Assembly: GCF_020520285.1 (NCBI RefSeq)
Contig: NZ_CP084742.1
Span: forward strand, 6,435,501 to 6,499,500
Reading direction: 5' to 3'
From: Pseudomonas sp. L5B5
GTDB taxonomy: Bacteria > Pseudomonadota > Gammaproteobacteria > Pseudomonadales > Pseudomonadaceae
DNA: 64,000 nucleotides
Shown: piece after piece, positions 1-7,815 of the stretch
How positions within the stretch are numbered: the first letter of the stretch is position 1
Layout: every line of letters starts with the position of its first letter
Translations under genes and position numbers: made by a program
The notes under the pieces: generated by a model
Database searches by the model: none
Told to the model about the DNA's origin: nothing
What the model saw: only the letters and a program-made list of their open reading frames with translations

Positions 1-1179
1 ACGGTGCTGCTGGGCACCCTGATGATGCAGCAGGTCGGCCACACCGGGCGGCTGCTCCAGGACCTGATGGGCGCGCTGATCTTCCTGATCGCCATCATCG
101 CCGCCCTGGCCTATGTACTGGAGTTGCCGGTCAAGGGAGTGCTGGCCACCTCCGGGGCGTTGGCCATCATCGTCGGCCTGGCATTGCAGAGCACCCTCAG
201 CGACCTGTTTTCCGGGATCGTGCTCAACACCACCAAGCCGTACCAGATCGATGACCAGATCTCCATCGATGGCACCGAGGGCCGGGTGGTGGATATCGAT
301 TGGCGAGCCACCCGGCTGCAGACCTCACAAGGCAGCATGGTGGTGATTCCCAACTCCCTGGCCTCCAAGGCCAAGATCACCAATTTCAGCCGCCCCAGCG
401 ATATCCACGGGTTGGCGGTGAGCGTGCAGGTCAGCCCCCATGCGCGTCCGCAGAAGGTCATCGAGGCCCTGGAGCGTGCGACCCTGGGCTGTCGGTTCCT
501 GCTCGCCAGTCCAGGCGCCAGCGTCGCCATGAAGAGCACCAGCAGCGGCGGTGCGGAATACGAGATCAGCGGTTTTGTCGCCAGCATGGGACAGAAACGC
601 GAAGTGCGTAACCAGCTGTTCGACCTGGCGTTCCGCCACTTGCAGGCCAGTGGCATCAGCCTGTTGTCGAGCAACGAGGCCAGCCAGCCAGCGGCCTTGT
701 CCCGGCCCCGGGCATTGCTGGACGCCTCGAGCATCTTTTCCACCCTGCGCCAGGAAGAGAAGGACACCTTCAGCCAGAACATGCAGCTACAAACCTTCCG
801 CGCCGGCGAAATCATCCTGCCGGCCGGCGAGGTCAGCGATCATCTGTTCATCATCGAATCCGGTGTGGTGTCGGTGACCATGCAACGCGAAGGGGCGCCG
901 TTCGAGGCCGGGCGCATGGGGCCGGGCGAGGTGATCGGCGAAGCCGGCGTGGTATCCGAGGAAGCGACCCAGGCCCAGTTCTCGGCCAAGACCTTCTGCA
1001 GCCTGTATCGCATCGACAACGAGTTCCTCAAGCCGTGCCTGGATGCTCGCCACGACATCAACGACGCCATGAAGAACCTCCTGGACTTCCGCCGGCACAT
1101 GGCCCAGAGCCTGACCCAGGCGCAGCCCAAGCCGGTGCTCAAGAAAGGGTTCCTGCAGTGGCTGCGCAGCCGCACCTGA
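1..1179 (+). CDS. MscS-family mechanosensitive channel with C-terminal cyclic-nucleotide-binding domain (5' truncated)
   Basis: The reading frame is already open at base 1, so the N-terminus is missing; 392 residues are visible. They begin with a transmembrane helix (DLMGALIFLIAIIAALAYVL), then the glycine/alanine-rich pore helix typical of MscS (GALAIIVGLALQSTLSDLF) and the cytoplasmic beta domain (PYQIDDQISIDG). From about residue 240 a Crp-like cNMP-binding fold follows (FRAGEIILPAGE, GPGEVIGEAGVVSEE). By family this is an inner-membrane channel that opens on membrane tension, with the cNMP domain probably tuning gating. No operon partner is visible; the next gene is 234 bp downstream across a REP-like pair. 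The family call is firm; ligand and upstream length cannot be judged. Confidence 0.88.
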   Translation, partial: TVLLGTLMMQQVGHTGRLLQDLMGALIFLIAIIAALAYVLELPVKGVLATSGALAIIVGLALQSTLSDLFSGIVLNTTKPYQIDDQISIDGTEGRVVDIDWRATRLQTSQGSMVVIPNSLASKAKITNFSRPSDIHGLAVSVQVSPHARPQKVIEALERATLGCRFLLASPGASVAMKSTSSGGAEYEISGFVASMGQKREVRNQLFDLAFRHLQASGISLLSSNEASQPAALSRPRALLDASSIFSTLRQEEKDTFSQNMQLQTFRAGEIILPAGEVSDHLFIIESGVVSVTMQREGAPFEAGRMGPGEVIGEAGVVSEEATQAQFSAKTFCSLYRIDNEFLKPCLDARHDINDAMKNLLDFRRHMAQSLTQAQPKPVLKKGFLQWLRSRT

Positions 1180-1189
1180 GGCCCACTCG

Positions 1190-1262
1190 TGCGGCAGCGG
1201 CCACACGAAACCGTGCCAGCCCTTGTAGCCGCTGCCGAGCCCGCGAGGCTGCGCACGGGTGC
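1190..1262. repeat. REP-like inverted pair
   Basis: A TGCGGCAGCGGCCACACGAA copy (1190-1209) is followed by an oppositely oriented TGTAGCCGCTGCCGAG copy (from 1224). The same two cores recur at 4884-5025, 18841-18975 and 60931-61255. This is the arrangement of Pseudomonas REP/BIME elements. It fills the gap downstream of the channel gene and may act as an mRNA 3' stabiliser or terminator-like hairpin, which is inference. Confidence 0.7.
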
Positions 1263-1413
1263 ACCGCACCCGCCGATACGGAATCCAGGCCCACCGCAGC
1301 GGCGACAGAAAACACCGAGCATTGGTCTATTCAAGTTCCGCCGGATTGGTCATTGGCCACTGCCATGGGCCGACGTAACTTAGCCACATCCTGACTGACC
1401 CGGAGTTTCACCC

Positions 1414-1854
1414 ATGCAACCTCGCCTGGATTTCTACACCGCCTCGCCCGAGGCCCTCAAGGCCATGCTCGCCCTGGAGGCCTCGGTCTCGCGGCTACCC
1501 CTGGAAAAGCCCCTGGTCGAGCTGGTCAAGCTGCGGGCTTCGCAGATCAACGGCTGTGCCTTCTGTGTCGACATGCACAGCCTGGATGCCCTCAAGCACG
1601 GGGAAACCGAACGTCGCCTGTTCGCCGTAGCGGTCTGGCGCGAAAGCCCGTTCTTCACCCCGCGCGAGCGTGCCGCCCTCGCCTGGACCGAAGCCCTGAC
1701 CCGGCTCAGCGAGACCCAGGCGCCGGACGCCGACTACGAGTTGTTGACCAGTCAATTCAGCCCCAGCGAGTGCGTGGACCTGACGATGGCGATTTCCACC
1801 ATCAACAGTTGGAATCGCCTGGCGGTGGGTTTTCGCAAATTGCCCCAGGCCTGA
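1414..1854 (+). CDS. Carboxymuconolactone decarboxylase (CMD)/AhpD-like protein
   Basis: The protein has 146 residues and the CMD/AhpD signature CAFCVDMH, a CxxC pair followed two residues later by histidine, inside KLRASQINGCAFCVDMHS. AhpD-type members use this pair as a peroxidase or redox-relay site; most single-domain CMD proteins of this length have no assigned substrate. Downstream, WTEALTRLSE and the helix around INSWNRLAVGF fit the all-helical fold. It starts at the first ATG and stands alone, ending 12 bp before the convergent AraC gene. Confident on family, not on substrate. Confidence 0.88.
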   Translation: MQPRLDFYTASPEALKAMLALEASVSRLPLEKPLVELVKLRASQINGCAFCVDMHSLDALKHGETERRLFAVAVWRESPFFTPRERAALAWTEALTRLSETQAPDADYELLTSQFSPSECVDLTMAISTINSWNRLAVGFRKLPQA

Positions 1855-1866
1855 ATGCCCTGTGCT

Positions 1867-2631
1867 TCACTTGAAATAAGCCCGGGGCGTGGTGCCCGTC
1901 ATGCTCTTGAAGAAGGCGATGAAGATGCTGTCGCTGGCAAAGCCCAGTTCGAAGGCGCTGTAGCCGATGCTGCGGCCGGTGGCCAGCAACTCGATGGCGC
2001 GCATCAGCCGCCATTGCTGGCGCCACTGCTGGTAGCCCAGGCCGGTCTCGCGCTGGAAGATGCGGCCGATGGTCCGGCTGCTGGCGCCGACCCGGGTGGC
2101 CAGTACCTGCAGTTCCGGTGGCAGGCGTTGCAGGTCCTCCAGCAAAGGTTGCAGGCGCTTGTCCCGGGGCAGGGGCAGGGACAGCGGCTGGTGCGAGGCC
2201 GTGCTGATTTCTTCCAGGCACAAACCCAACAGGTGAGGGTAGCGGCCCTGGCTCCAGTCGCAATCGAACGCAGCCTGGGCCATGGGCTCCAGCACCGCGT
2301 GCAGCAACGGGCTGACGTCGATCACTGTCACTTCAGGCGGCAGCCGCAGTGCCAGCTCGGGGCAGAAGTACAGCGAGCGATAGTCCACGCTCTGTTGCAT
2401 CTGGGCACGGTGCTGGACGCCCGAGGGGATCCACGCCGCTCGCGAGGGTGGTAGCAGGCACAGGCGGTCGGCCAGGGTGATGCGCGTGCAGCCCTGGCGG
2501 GTGTACAGCAACTGGCCGCGCCGATGCCGGTGCAGGCCGGAGTCGTGATCGCCCAGGGTCGCGGCGACACCGAGCACTGGTGCGCTGAAGGTGTCCGGGT
2601 CGAAGTGCGCCTGGGGCTCGAGCCATGCCAT
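1867..2631 (-). CDS. AraC-family transcriptional regulator with N-terminal cupin
   Basis: This 254-residue protein has an N-terminal cupin-like ligand domain (HRRGQLLYTRQGCTRI, WIPSGVQHRA) and a C-terminal AraC double helix-turn-helix (LATRVGASSRTIGRIFQRET, then IGYSAFELGFASDSIFIAFF, ending MTGTTPRAYF). I chose the ATG at 2631; the same frame stays open far upstream (to 5055), but that part is antisense to clear genes. It is divergent from the MFS exporter with 99 bp between starts, so it probably controls that exporter. Effector unknown. Confidence 0.88.
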   Translation of the reverse strand: MAWLEPQAHFDPDTFSAPVLGVAATLGDHDSGLHRHRRGQLLYTRQGCTRITLADRLCLLPPSRAAWIPSGVQHRAQMQQSVDYRSLYFCPELALRLPPEVTVIDVSPLLHAVLEPMAQAAFDCDWSQGRYPHLLGLCLEEISTASHQPLSLPLPRDKRLQPLLEDLQRLPPELQVLATRVGASSRTIGRIFQRETGLGYQQWRQQWRLMRAIELLATGRSIGYSAFELGFASDSIFIAFFKSMTGTTPRAYFK

Positions 2632-2730
2632 GGTTGTCTGGTTTCCGATAGTTTTTGGCAAGAGTTCGATAATACGCCAATAGCGGCTGCCTAGAATCGC
2701 CGGCATGTGTTTCCTGCCGAGTTTCCTGCG

Positions 2731-3858
2731 ATGAATCCCCGTACCTTGTTGCCCCTGGCCATGGCCCTGCTGATGTTTCCGCAGATCGCCCAGACCCTCT
2801 ACAGTCCGGCGCTGGCCGATGTCGGCCAGGCGTTCGGCGTGGCTGCGCAGCAGGCGGCCCAGAGCCTTTCGGTGTTGCTCCTGGGATTTGCGCCCGGGGT
2901 GGTGTTGTGGGGCCGCCTGAGCGATCGCTGGGGTCGACGTCCGGCCCTGCTGGGCGGCCTGGCGCTGTATGCCCTGGCCCAGTGCCTGGGTCTGCAGGCG
3001 GACAGCTTTGGCGCCTTGTTGTGTTGCCAGGCTTTGGCCGCCCTGGGTGTGGCGGCGGGGTCGGTGGTGACCCAGACCCTGTTGCGAGACCTGTTCCAGG
3101 GGCGTGAACTGATCCGCGTGTTCTCGCTGGTGGGCATGGTCCTGGCGGCCAGTCCGGCCATCGGCCTGTTCGCCGGCTCCGCCCTGGCCCAGGCCTTTGG
3201 GTATCGTGGCACATTGGCCGGGCTGCTGGTCCTGGCCCTGATCCTGCTGGCCTGGAGTGCCCACTCCCTGCCGGAAACCCGCCCGCCGGCCCAGCCTCTG
3301 CCACCCCTGGCCGGCACGTTGGTGCAGATGCTGCGCGATCGCGGTATCTGGCGTTCGGCCGTGCTGGTGGCACTGTTCAACATTGCGCTGCTCAGCTACT
3401 ACAGCCTGGCACCGTTCCTGTTCCGCGACCTGGAGCAGGGCGAGCGGTGGTTTGGCTACAGCGGTGCGCTGCTGGCCCTGGCTTCCGGTTGTGGTGCCTG
3501 GTGCAACCGCCATCTGCTGGGGCGAGGCTGGCACAGCGGGCAATTGTTGGTGCTGGCGGCCCTGGCGGTGCTGGTCGGAGGGTTGGGGGTGCTGGCCCTG
3601 CAGCACAGCCTGTGGCTGGTATTGCCGATGGGGGCCGTGGTGCTGGGTTTCGGCCTGGCGATCCCGAATATCCTCGGTTCGGCCCTGGCTGCCTACAGCG
3701 ATCGACTGGGCAGCGCCGGGGCGCTGTTCGGGTTGTTCTATTACCTGTTGATCGGCATCGGGCTGTTGCTGGTGGGCTGGGCCCAGGCCCTGGGGATCAG
3801 CCTGTGTCTGTGCGGCGTCCTGGCCCTGGCGCTGTGCCTGAAGGGCGCGCGTGGCTGA
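2731..3858 (+). CDS. Bcr/CflA-like MFS drug-efflux transporter
   Basis: A 375-residue, highly hydrophobic protein with about 12 helices. The first helix carries FPQIAQTLYSPALADV, and the loop 2-3 motif is GRLSDRWGRRPALLGG, the MFS motif A. The helix TLLRDLF region after the fourth helix is typical of the Bcr/CflA multidrug branch. The ATG at 2731 is preferred over an in-frame GTG at 2707 because it places the first helix at the N-terminus. It is divergent from the AraC regulator. By family it would be a proton-driven inner-membrane exporter of small toxic molecules; the substrate cannot be read from sequence. Confidence 0.87.
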   Translation: MNPRTLLPLAMALLMFPQIAQTLYSPALADVGQAFGVAAQQAAQSLSVLLLGFAPGVVLWGRLSDRWGRRPALLGGLALYALAQCLGLQADSFGALLCCQALAALGVAAGSVVTQTLLRDLFQGRELIRVFSLVGMVLAASPAIGLFAGSALAQAFGYRGTLAGLLVLALILLAWSAHSLPETRPPAQPLPPLAGTLVQMLRDRGIWRSAVLVALFNIALLSYYSLAPFLFRDLEQGERWFGYSGALLALASGCGAWCNRHLLGRGWHSGQLLVLAALAVLVGGLGVLALQHSLWLVLPMGAVVLGFGLAIPNILGSALAAYSDRLGSAGALFGLFYYLLIGIGLLLVGWAQALGISLCLCGVLALALCLKGARG

Positions 3859-3954
3859 TCCTGGCCGCAAGGCCGCTTGCCGTTGATACGTATCAAGGCG
3901 CCCGGGCTCGACAGGCTCGACACTCAAGGTCATAGCCAAACAAGGAGGTGCACC

Positions 3955-4866
3955 ATGAGCCAGTACCAGCGTCTGTTGCTGATCGCCGATCCCCAACAGC
4001 ACCAGTCTCCCGCTGCTCGCCGGGCCGCCGCCCTGGCCCGGGCCAGCGGCGCCAGGCTGCATGCCCTGCTCTTCGTCGAGCCACCAGCACGTACCTACCT
4101 GTGGGAGGAGCACCTGGAGGACAGTGAGCGCCAGGCTTACCTGAAACGCCATGAGCGCTGGTTGCAGGTGGAGGCGCAATGGATGCGCGAACAGGGAGTT
4201 GAGGTCACCACCCAGGTGATCTGGAGCACCCAGGTGCTCAAGGACATGCTGGACTGCATCGCCGAAATCAAGCCTGACCTGCTGATCAAGGACGTGACCC
4301 TGGAATCGGTCCTCAAGCGGGTCTTCGTGACGCCGCTGGATTGCCACCTGCTGCGCGATGCGCCCGTGCCGGTGCACCTGGTCAACGATGCACCGAACAA
4401 TCTGCCACGGCGGATCGTCGCGGCCGTGGACCCGGCCCAGTCCGACACCCAGATCAGTGGCCTCAACGCCCAGATCATCCGCACCGCCAACGCCCTGGCG
4501 TTGCAGTGCGATGCGCAACTGCACCTGTTGTATGCCTACGACCTGATGCCAATGATCGACGGCGTGGCCCCGGTAGCCTCCACGGCCTGGAGCGCCAGTT
4601 GCCTGGACGAACTGCGCGACTCCTTGCACAAGGAGTTCGAGCGCCTGGGGGATGCACACAACGTTCCCCAGGAATTCCGTCACTTCATCATGGGGCCGCC
4701 GGTGCCGGGCATCGCCCAGTTCGTCGATGAGTACCTGGTGGACGCCGTGGTCATGGGTACCGTGCACCGCACGGGCTTTGGCCGGCTGATCGGCAGCACC
4801 ACCGAACGGGCGCTGTACTCGATGCCGGGCAGCATCCTGGCGGTGAAGTCCATGGATCGCCAATGA
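3955..4866 (+). CDS. UspE-like tandem universal stress protein
   Basis: This 303-residue protein is built from two Usp domains. The first begins with YQRLLLIADPQQH, the second near residue 145 with RRIVAAVDPAQSD. The second ends with the nucleotide-loop style segment VMGTVHRTGFGRLIGSTTER followed by SILAVKS, which is the Usp ATP-binding pattern G-2x-G-9x-G-S. The start is set by AGGAGG 6 bp before the ATG at 3955; an in-frame start at 3877 lacks this. Cytoplasmic stress-survival proteins of this double-domain type resemble UspE. It has its own short upstream gap and no operon partner. Confidence 0.9.
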   Translation: MSQYQRLLLIADPQQHQSPAARRAAALARASGARLHALLFVEPPARTYLWEEHLEDSERQAYLKRHERWLQVEAQWMREQGVEVTTQVIWSTQVLKDMLDCIAEIKPDLLIKDVTLESVLKRVFVTPLDCHLLRDAPVPVHLVNDAPNNLPRRIVAAVDPAQSDTQISGLNAQIIRTANALALQCDAQLHLLYAYDLMPMIDGVAPVASTAWSASCLDELRDSLHKEFERLGDAHNVPQEFRHFIMGPPVPGIAQFVDEYLVDAVVMGTVHRTGFGRLIGSTTERALYSMPGSILAVKSMDRQ

Positions 4867-4883
4867 CCGCCTACGCAACCCCC

Positions 4884-5025
4884 TAGCCGCTGCCGAGCGG
4901 GCGAGGCTGCGACCGGGGGGGGGCGCAGCGCCCGCCATCGCGGTGTTCCAGGCTGGACGCGCAAGCCCCGGGCAGTCCGTGCCGGACCGTGAGCAGCCTG
5001 CGGCAGCGGCTACACGAAGCGCTGC
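4884..5025. repeat. REP-like inverted pair downstream of the Usp gene
   Basis: CTAGCCGCTGCCGAGCGGGC near 4884 and an opposite GCCTGCGGCAGCGGCTACAC copy near 4993 flank a G-rich spacer that includes a run of eight or more G. These are the same cores as in the other three REP-like clusters in this window. Confidence 0.7.
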
Positions 5026-5036
5026 GGGCGTGCCCA

Positions 5037-5060
5037 GGAAAAATGTAACGGTCATTTTCC
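5037..5060. promoter_or_regulatory. Inverted repeat upstream of DUF2946/receptor genes, candidate operator
   Basis: The arms GGAAAA and TTTTCC enclose a centre containing AATG..CATT, giving a 24-bp imperfect palindrome that ends 31 bp before the ATG at 5092. It lies where a metal-responsive repressor such as Fur could act on the downstream uptake genes. The match to a Fur box is partial, so the regulator is a guess. Confidence 0.35.
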
Positions 5061-5091
5061 ATGGCGTTGCCGGCTGTTAATCTTGCGCCCC

Positions 5092-5475
5092 ATGACTCGC
5101 ACCTCACCCCATCGCCACCACGTTGCCTGGACGCTGTATTTCTGCGTGCTGTTCAACGTGTTCGTCTGCGGCCTGGGTCATGGCCAGGTGGCCGGCCTGG
5201 AGCTCAATGGCGTAGGCGGGCAGTTCTGCTCCGCCATGGGCAACCAGGGGCCGAGCGTGGACACCGACTTCAGTGACCAGGCGGGTGCCGGTTGGCTCAA
5301 TACCCTGGTCTGTCCCCTGTGTTCGGCCGTGACCCTTGGCCTGGGACTGCTGTTTTGCCTGGCCTGGCTATTGCGCCGCCAGCGTCCGCAACGACCCAGG
5401 GTCGCGCGGCATGACAAGGCGCCGCCACGCTATGGCTGGCCGCCCCTCAACCCTCGGGCTCCCCCTCTGAGCTGA
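5092..5475 (+). CDS. DUF2946-type small membrane protein
   Basis: A 127-residue protein with an N-terminal hydrophobic segment (VAWTLYFCVLFNVFVCGL), a cysteine-bearing middle (GGQFCSAMG), then NTLVCPLCSAVTLGLG leading into a second membrane helix and an arginine-rich tail. The cysteine pattern and layout match DUF2946 proteins, which in Pseudomonas often sit beside TonB-dependent metal receptors. Here it directly precedes such a receptor (118 bp). A role in metal handling at the inner membrane is inference from neighbourhood. I used the ATG at 5092; an in-frame start at 5083 is possible. Confidence 0.75.
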   Translation: MTRTSPHRHHVAWTLYFCVLFNVFVCGLGHGQVAGLELNGVGGQFCSAMGNQGPSVDTDFSDQAGAGWLNTLVCPLCSAVTLGLGLLFCLAWLLRRQRPQRPRVARHDKAPPRYGWPPLNPRAPPLS

Positions 5476-5593
5476 CCTGGCTCCCCGGCGACCCATCGCG
5501 GTCGCGTCCTTGCCGTTCCTGGCCTGTTGCCGTGCGCTCGCTCGCGTGGCCACGGGCGGGTGGCATTCGATGGTTTTTTCCGAGTCCGAGACT

Positions 5594-7762
5594 ATGAAGT
5601 ACCTGTATCGCTCTCCCCGTTGCGCGGCATTGTGCTGCGTCCTGTCTTTCAATGCCCTGGCCGAGGGCACGCTGGAACTGCCGCAGATGCGCATCAGCGC
5701 CGATGAAGAGAAAAAGTTCGGCTTGCAACTCGATGCCCAGGGCACCACCGGTTCGCGCCTGGGCCTGACCCCCAGGCAGACCCCGGCGTCGATCAGTGTG
5801 GTCGAGCGCCAGCAGATCGAGCAGCGCGGCGCCACCACTACCCAGGACGTGCTGCTGGGCATGCCGGGCATGAACGCCGCCTCGTCACCAGGCATACCGG
5901 GGTTCGTGTCCTATCGCGGGTTCTCCGGACCGCAGATCACCCAGCTGTTCAACGGCATCAGCGTGCAGTACGACTCCATCGCCGCACGGCCGGTCGACAG
6001 CTGGATCTACGACCGGGTGGAGGCGGTGGGCGGGCCGTCGAGCTTTCTCCATGGCGCGGGTGCCGTAGGGGGTTCCATCAACTACATCACCAAGCTGGCC
6101 TCGCGCAGCGAGTCGTTCAACGAAGGACGCATGAGCTATGGCTCCCATGATCGTCGCGACTTGTCCCTGGGTTTCAACCACGCCCTCAACGCCGGTCCGG
6201 GCCCCCGGCACTACGCGCGGCTGGACCTGAACCAGAGCACCAGCAATGGCTACATCGATCGCGAACAGCGTGATGCCTGGACCCTGGCGTTTTCCCTGCT
6301 GACGGACGTCAACGACCAGCTGTCCCATACCCTGGCCTTCGAATACCAGGATGAGCGCGTCGACAGCCCCTATTGGGGCACACCGGCCCTGGCCCCCCTG
6401 GAAGGCAAGATGCAGGTGGACCGCAGCCGACGCTTCGAGAACTACAACGTCAGCGACGGCCGTTACGAGCAGCGGGTGCGCTGGCTGCGTTCGATCATCG
6501 ATTACCAGGTCGATGATGCCACCTCCCTGCGCAATACCCTGTATCACTACAACGCCGATCGCGAATACCGCAACGTGGAGAACTACGCCTACAACGACGA
6601 CAACACCCAAGTGGTGCGATCCGGCATCTTGCTCCAGCGCCATGCCCAGGAGCTCAATGGCAACCGCTTCGAGCTGCTGCACCACGCCAGCCTGTTCGGC
6701 CTGGACAGCCAATGGTCGGCAGGCGTCGACTACAGCCACAACGTCATGAGCAACTACCCGCTGTCCTTGCCTGGCCCGGTGGACAGCCTCGACCCGGACC
6801 GCTTCGACCCCGGCAGCTTCTGGAGCTTGCCAGGGGTACGCCGCAGCTTCGAGAAGAACCGCAGTAACCAGGTGGATACCTGGGCGCTGTTCCTGGAAAA
6901 CCGCCTGCAACTCACCGAGCGCCTGTCGCTGCTCAGTGGCCTGCGCCACGACCGGATCGACCTGCAAGTGACCAACTACCGGGCCGTCAACGAAGCCAAC
7001 CCGGCGTTCTTCCAGCGCAAGTACCGGCCCACCACCGGGCGCCTGGGCCTGGTCTACGAGCTGACGCCGACGGCCAACGTCTACGTGCAATACAGCACCG
7101 CGGCCGACCCGCCGGCCGGTGTCCTGACCACCGCCAGCTATGGCCAGGTGCGCAACTTCGACCTCAGCACCGGCAACCAGTGGGAGATTGGCAGCAAGTT
7201 CGATTTCCTCGAGGGTCGTGGCTCGGCCACCCTGGCGGCCTACCGCATCGAGCGCAAGAACCTGTCCACCGCTGACCCGGCCAATCCCGGCAACAGCCAA
7301 CCGGTGGGCCAGCAGTCTTCACGCGGGGTCGAGCTGGCCGCGTCCTTGCGGGTCACGCCCAGGCTGCTGGCCGAGGGCAACTTCGCGTATGTCGACGCCC
7401 AGTACGACGAGTTCTATGAAAACGTCGGCGGCCGGCCGGTGTCGCGCAAGGGCAACCGCCCCACGAATATCCCCGAGAAGGTCGCCAACCTGTGGCTGAC
7501 CTATGACCTGACGCCGTCCTGGCAGGTGGGCGCCGACAGCCGTTATGTGTCGTCGATGTACGCCAATGCGGCCAACACCCGCTACGCGTCGGGTTATGCC
7601 CTGTTCGGTGCATTCGTCGGGTACCGGATCGATGCCGACACGCGGATCACTGCCCGGGTGCGCAACCTCACCGACCGGGTGTACGCCCGCAGCACTGCGT
7701 CTACCCAGCTGTACCTGGGAGCGCCGCGGACCTTCGAACTGGCGCTGCAAACGCGGTTTTGA
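5594..7762 (+). CDS. TonB-dependent siderophore receptor
   Basis: A 722-residue outer-membrane receptor. An N-terminal signal (MKYLYRSPRCAALCCVLSF, cut near ALA-EG) is followed by the plug domain (TPASISVVERQQIEQ, GPSSFLHGAGAVGGSINYIT) and a 22-strand barrel ending in LGAPRTFELALQTRF with the terminal aromatic needed for BAM insertion. There is no N-terminal STN signalling domain, so it should not itself signal to a sigma factor. The ATG at 5594 gives a proper signal peptide; upstream in-frame starts do not. It is followed 53 bp later by a PepSY protein, a common pairing for ferric-siderophore uptake and reduction. The siderophore is not identifiable. Confidence 0.92.
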   Translation: MKYLYRSPRCAALCCVLSFNALAEGTLELPQMRISADEEKKFGLQLDAQGTTGSRLGLTPRQTPASISVVERQQIEQRGATTTQDVLLGMPGMNAASSPGIPGFVSYRGFSGPQITQLFNGISVQYDSIAARPVDSWIYDRVEAVGGPSSFLHGAGAVGGSINYITKLASRSESFNEGRMSYGSHDRRDLSLGFNHALNAGPGPRHYARLDLNQSTSNGYIDREQRDAWTLAFSLLTDVNDQLSHTLAFEYQDERVDSPYWGTPALAPLEGKMQVDRSRRFENYNVSDGRYEQRVRWLRSIIDYQVDDATSLRNTLYHYNADREYRNVENYAYNDDNTQVVRSGILLQRHAQELNGNRFELLHHASLFGLDSQWSAGVDYSHNVMSNYPLSLPGPVDSLDPDRFDPGSFWSLPGVRRSFEKNRSNQVDTWALFLENRLQLTERLSLLSGLRHDRIDLQVTNYRAVNEANPAFFQRKYRPTTGRLGLVYELTPTANVYVQYSTAADPPAGVLTTASYGQVRNFDLSTGNQWEIGSKFDFLEGRGSATLAAYRIERKNLSTADPANPGNSQPVGQQSSRGVELAASLRVTPRLLAEGNFAYVDAQYDEFYENVGGRPVSRKGNRPTNIPEKVANLWLTYDLTPSWQVGADSRYVSSMYANAANTRYASGYALFGAFVGYRIDADTRITARVRNLTDRVYARSTASTQLYLGAPRTFELALQTRF

Positions 7763-7815
7763 CCTGAACCTGCGAGGTGCCTGAAGGCACCCCGCGCCTC
7801 TGCGAGATGCGTGTT

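Noticed and set aside
2632..5055. Upstream extension of the AraC frame into a very long leftward ORF
   Set aside because: It is antisense to the MFS and Usp genes, is Q/G/R-rich without any domain, and arises from G+C-rich codon bias. Only the 254-residue AraC part is real.
5885..7300. 471-codon leftward frame under the TonB receptor
   Set aside because: Shadow of the receptor in high-G+C DNA: no ribosome site and low-complexity valine/glutamine/glycine composition.
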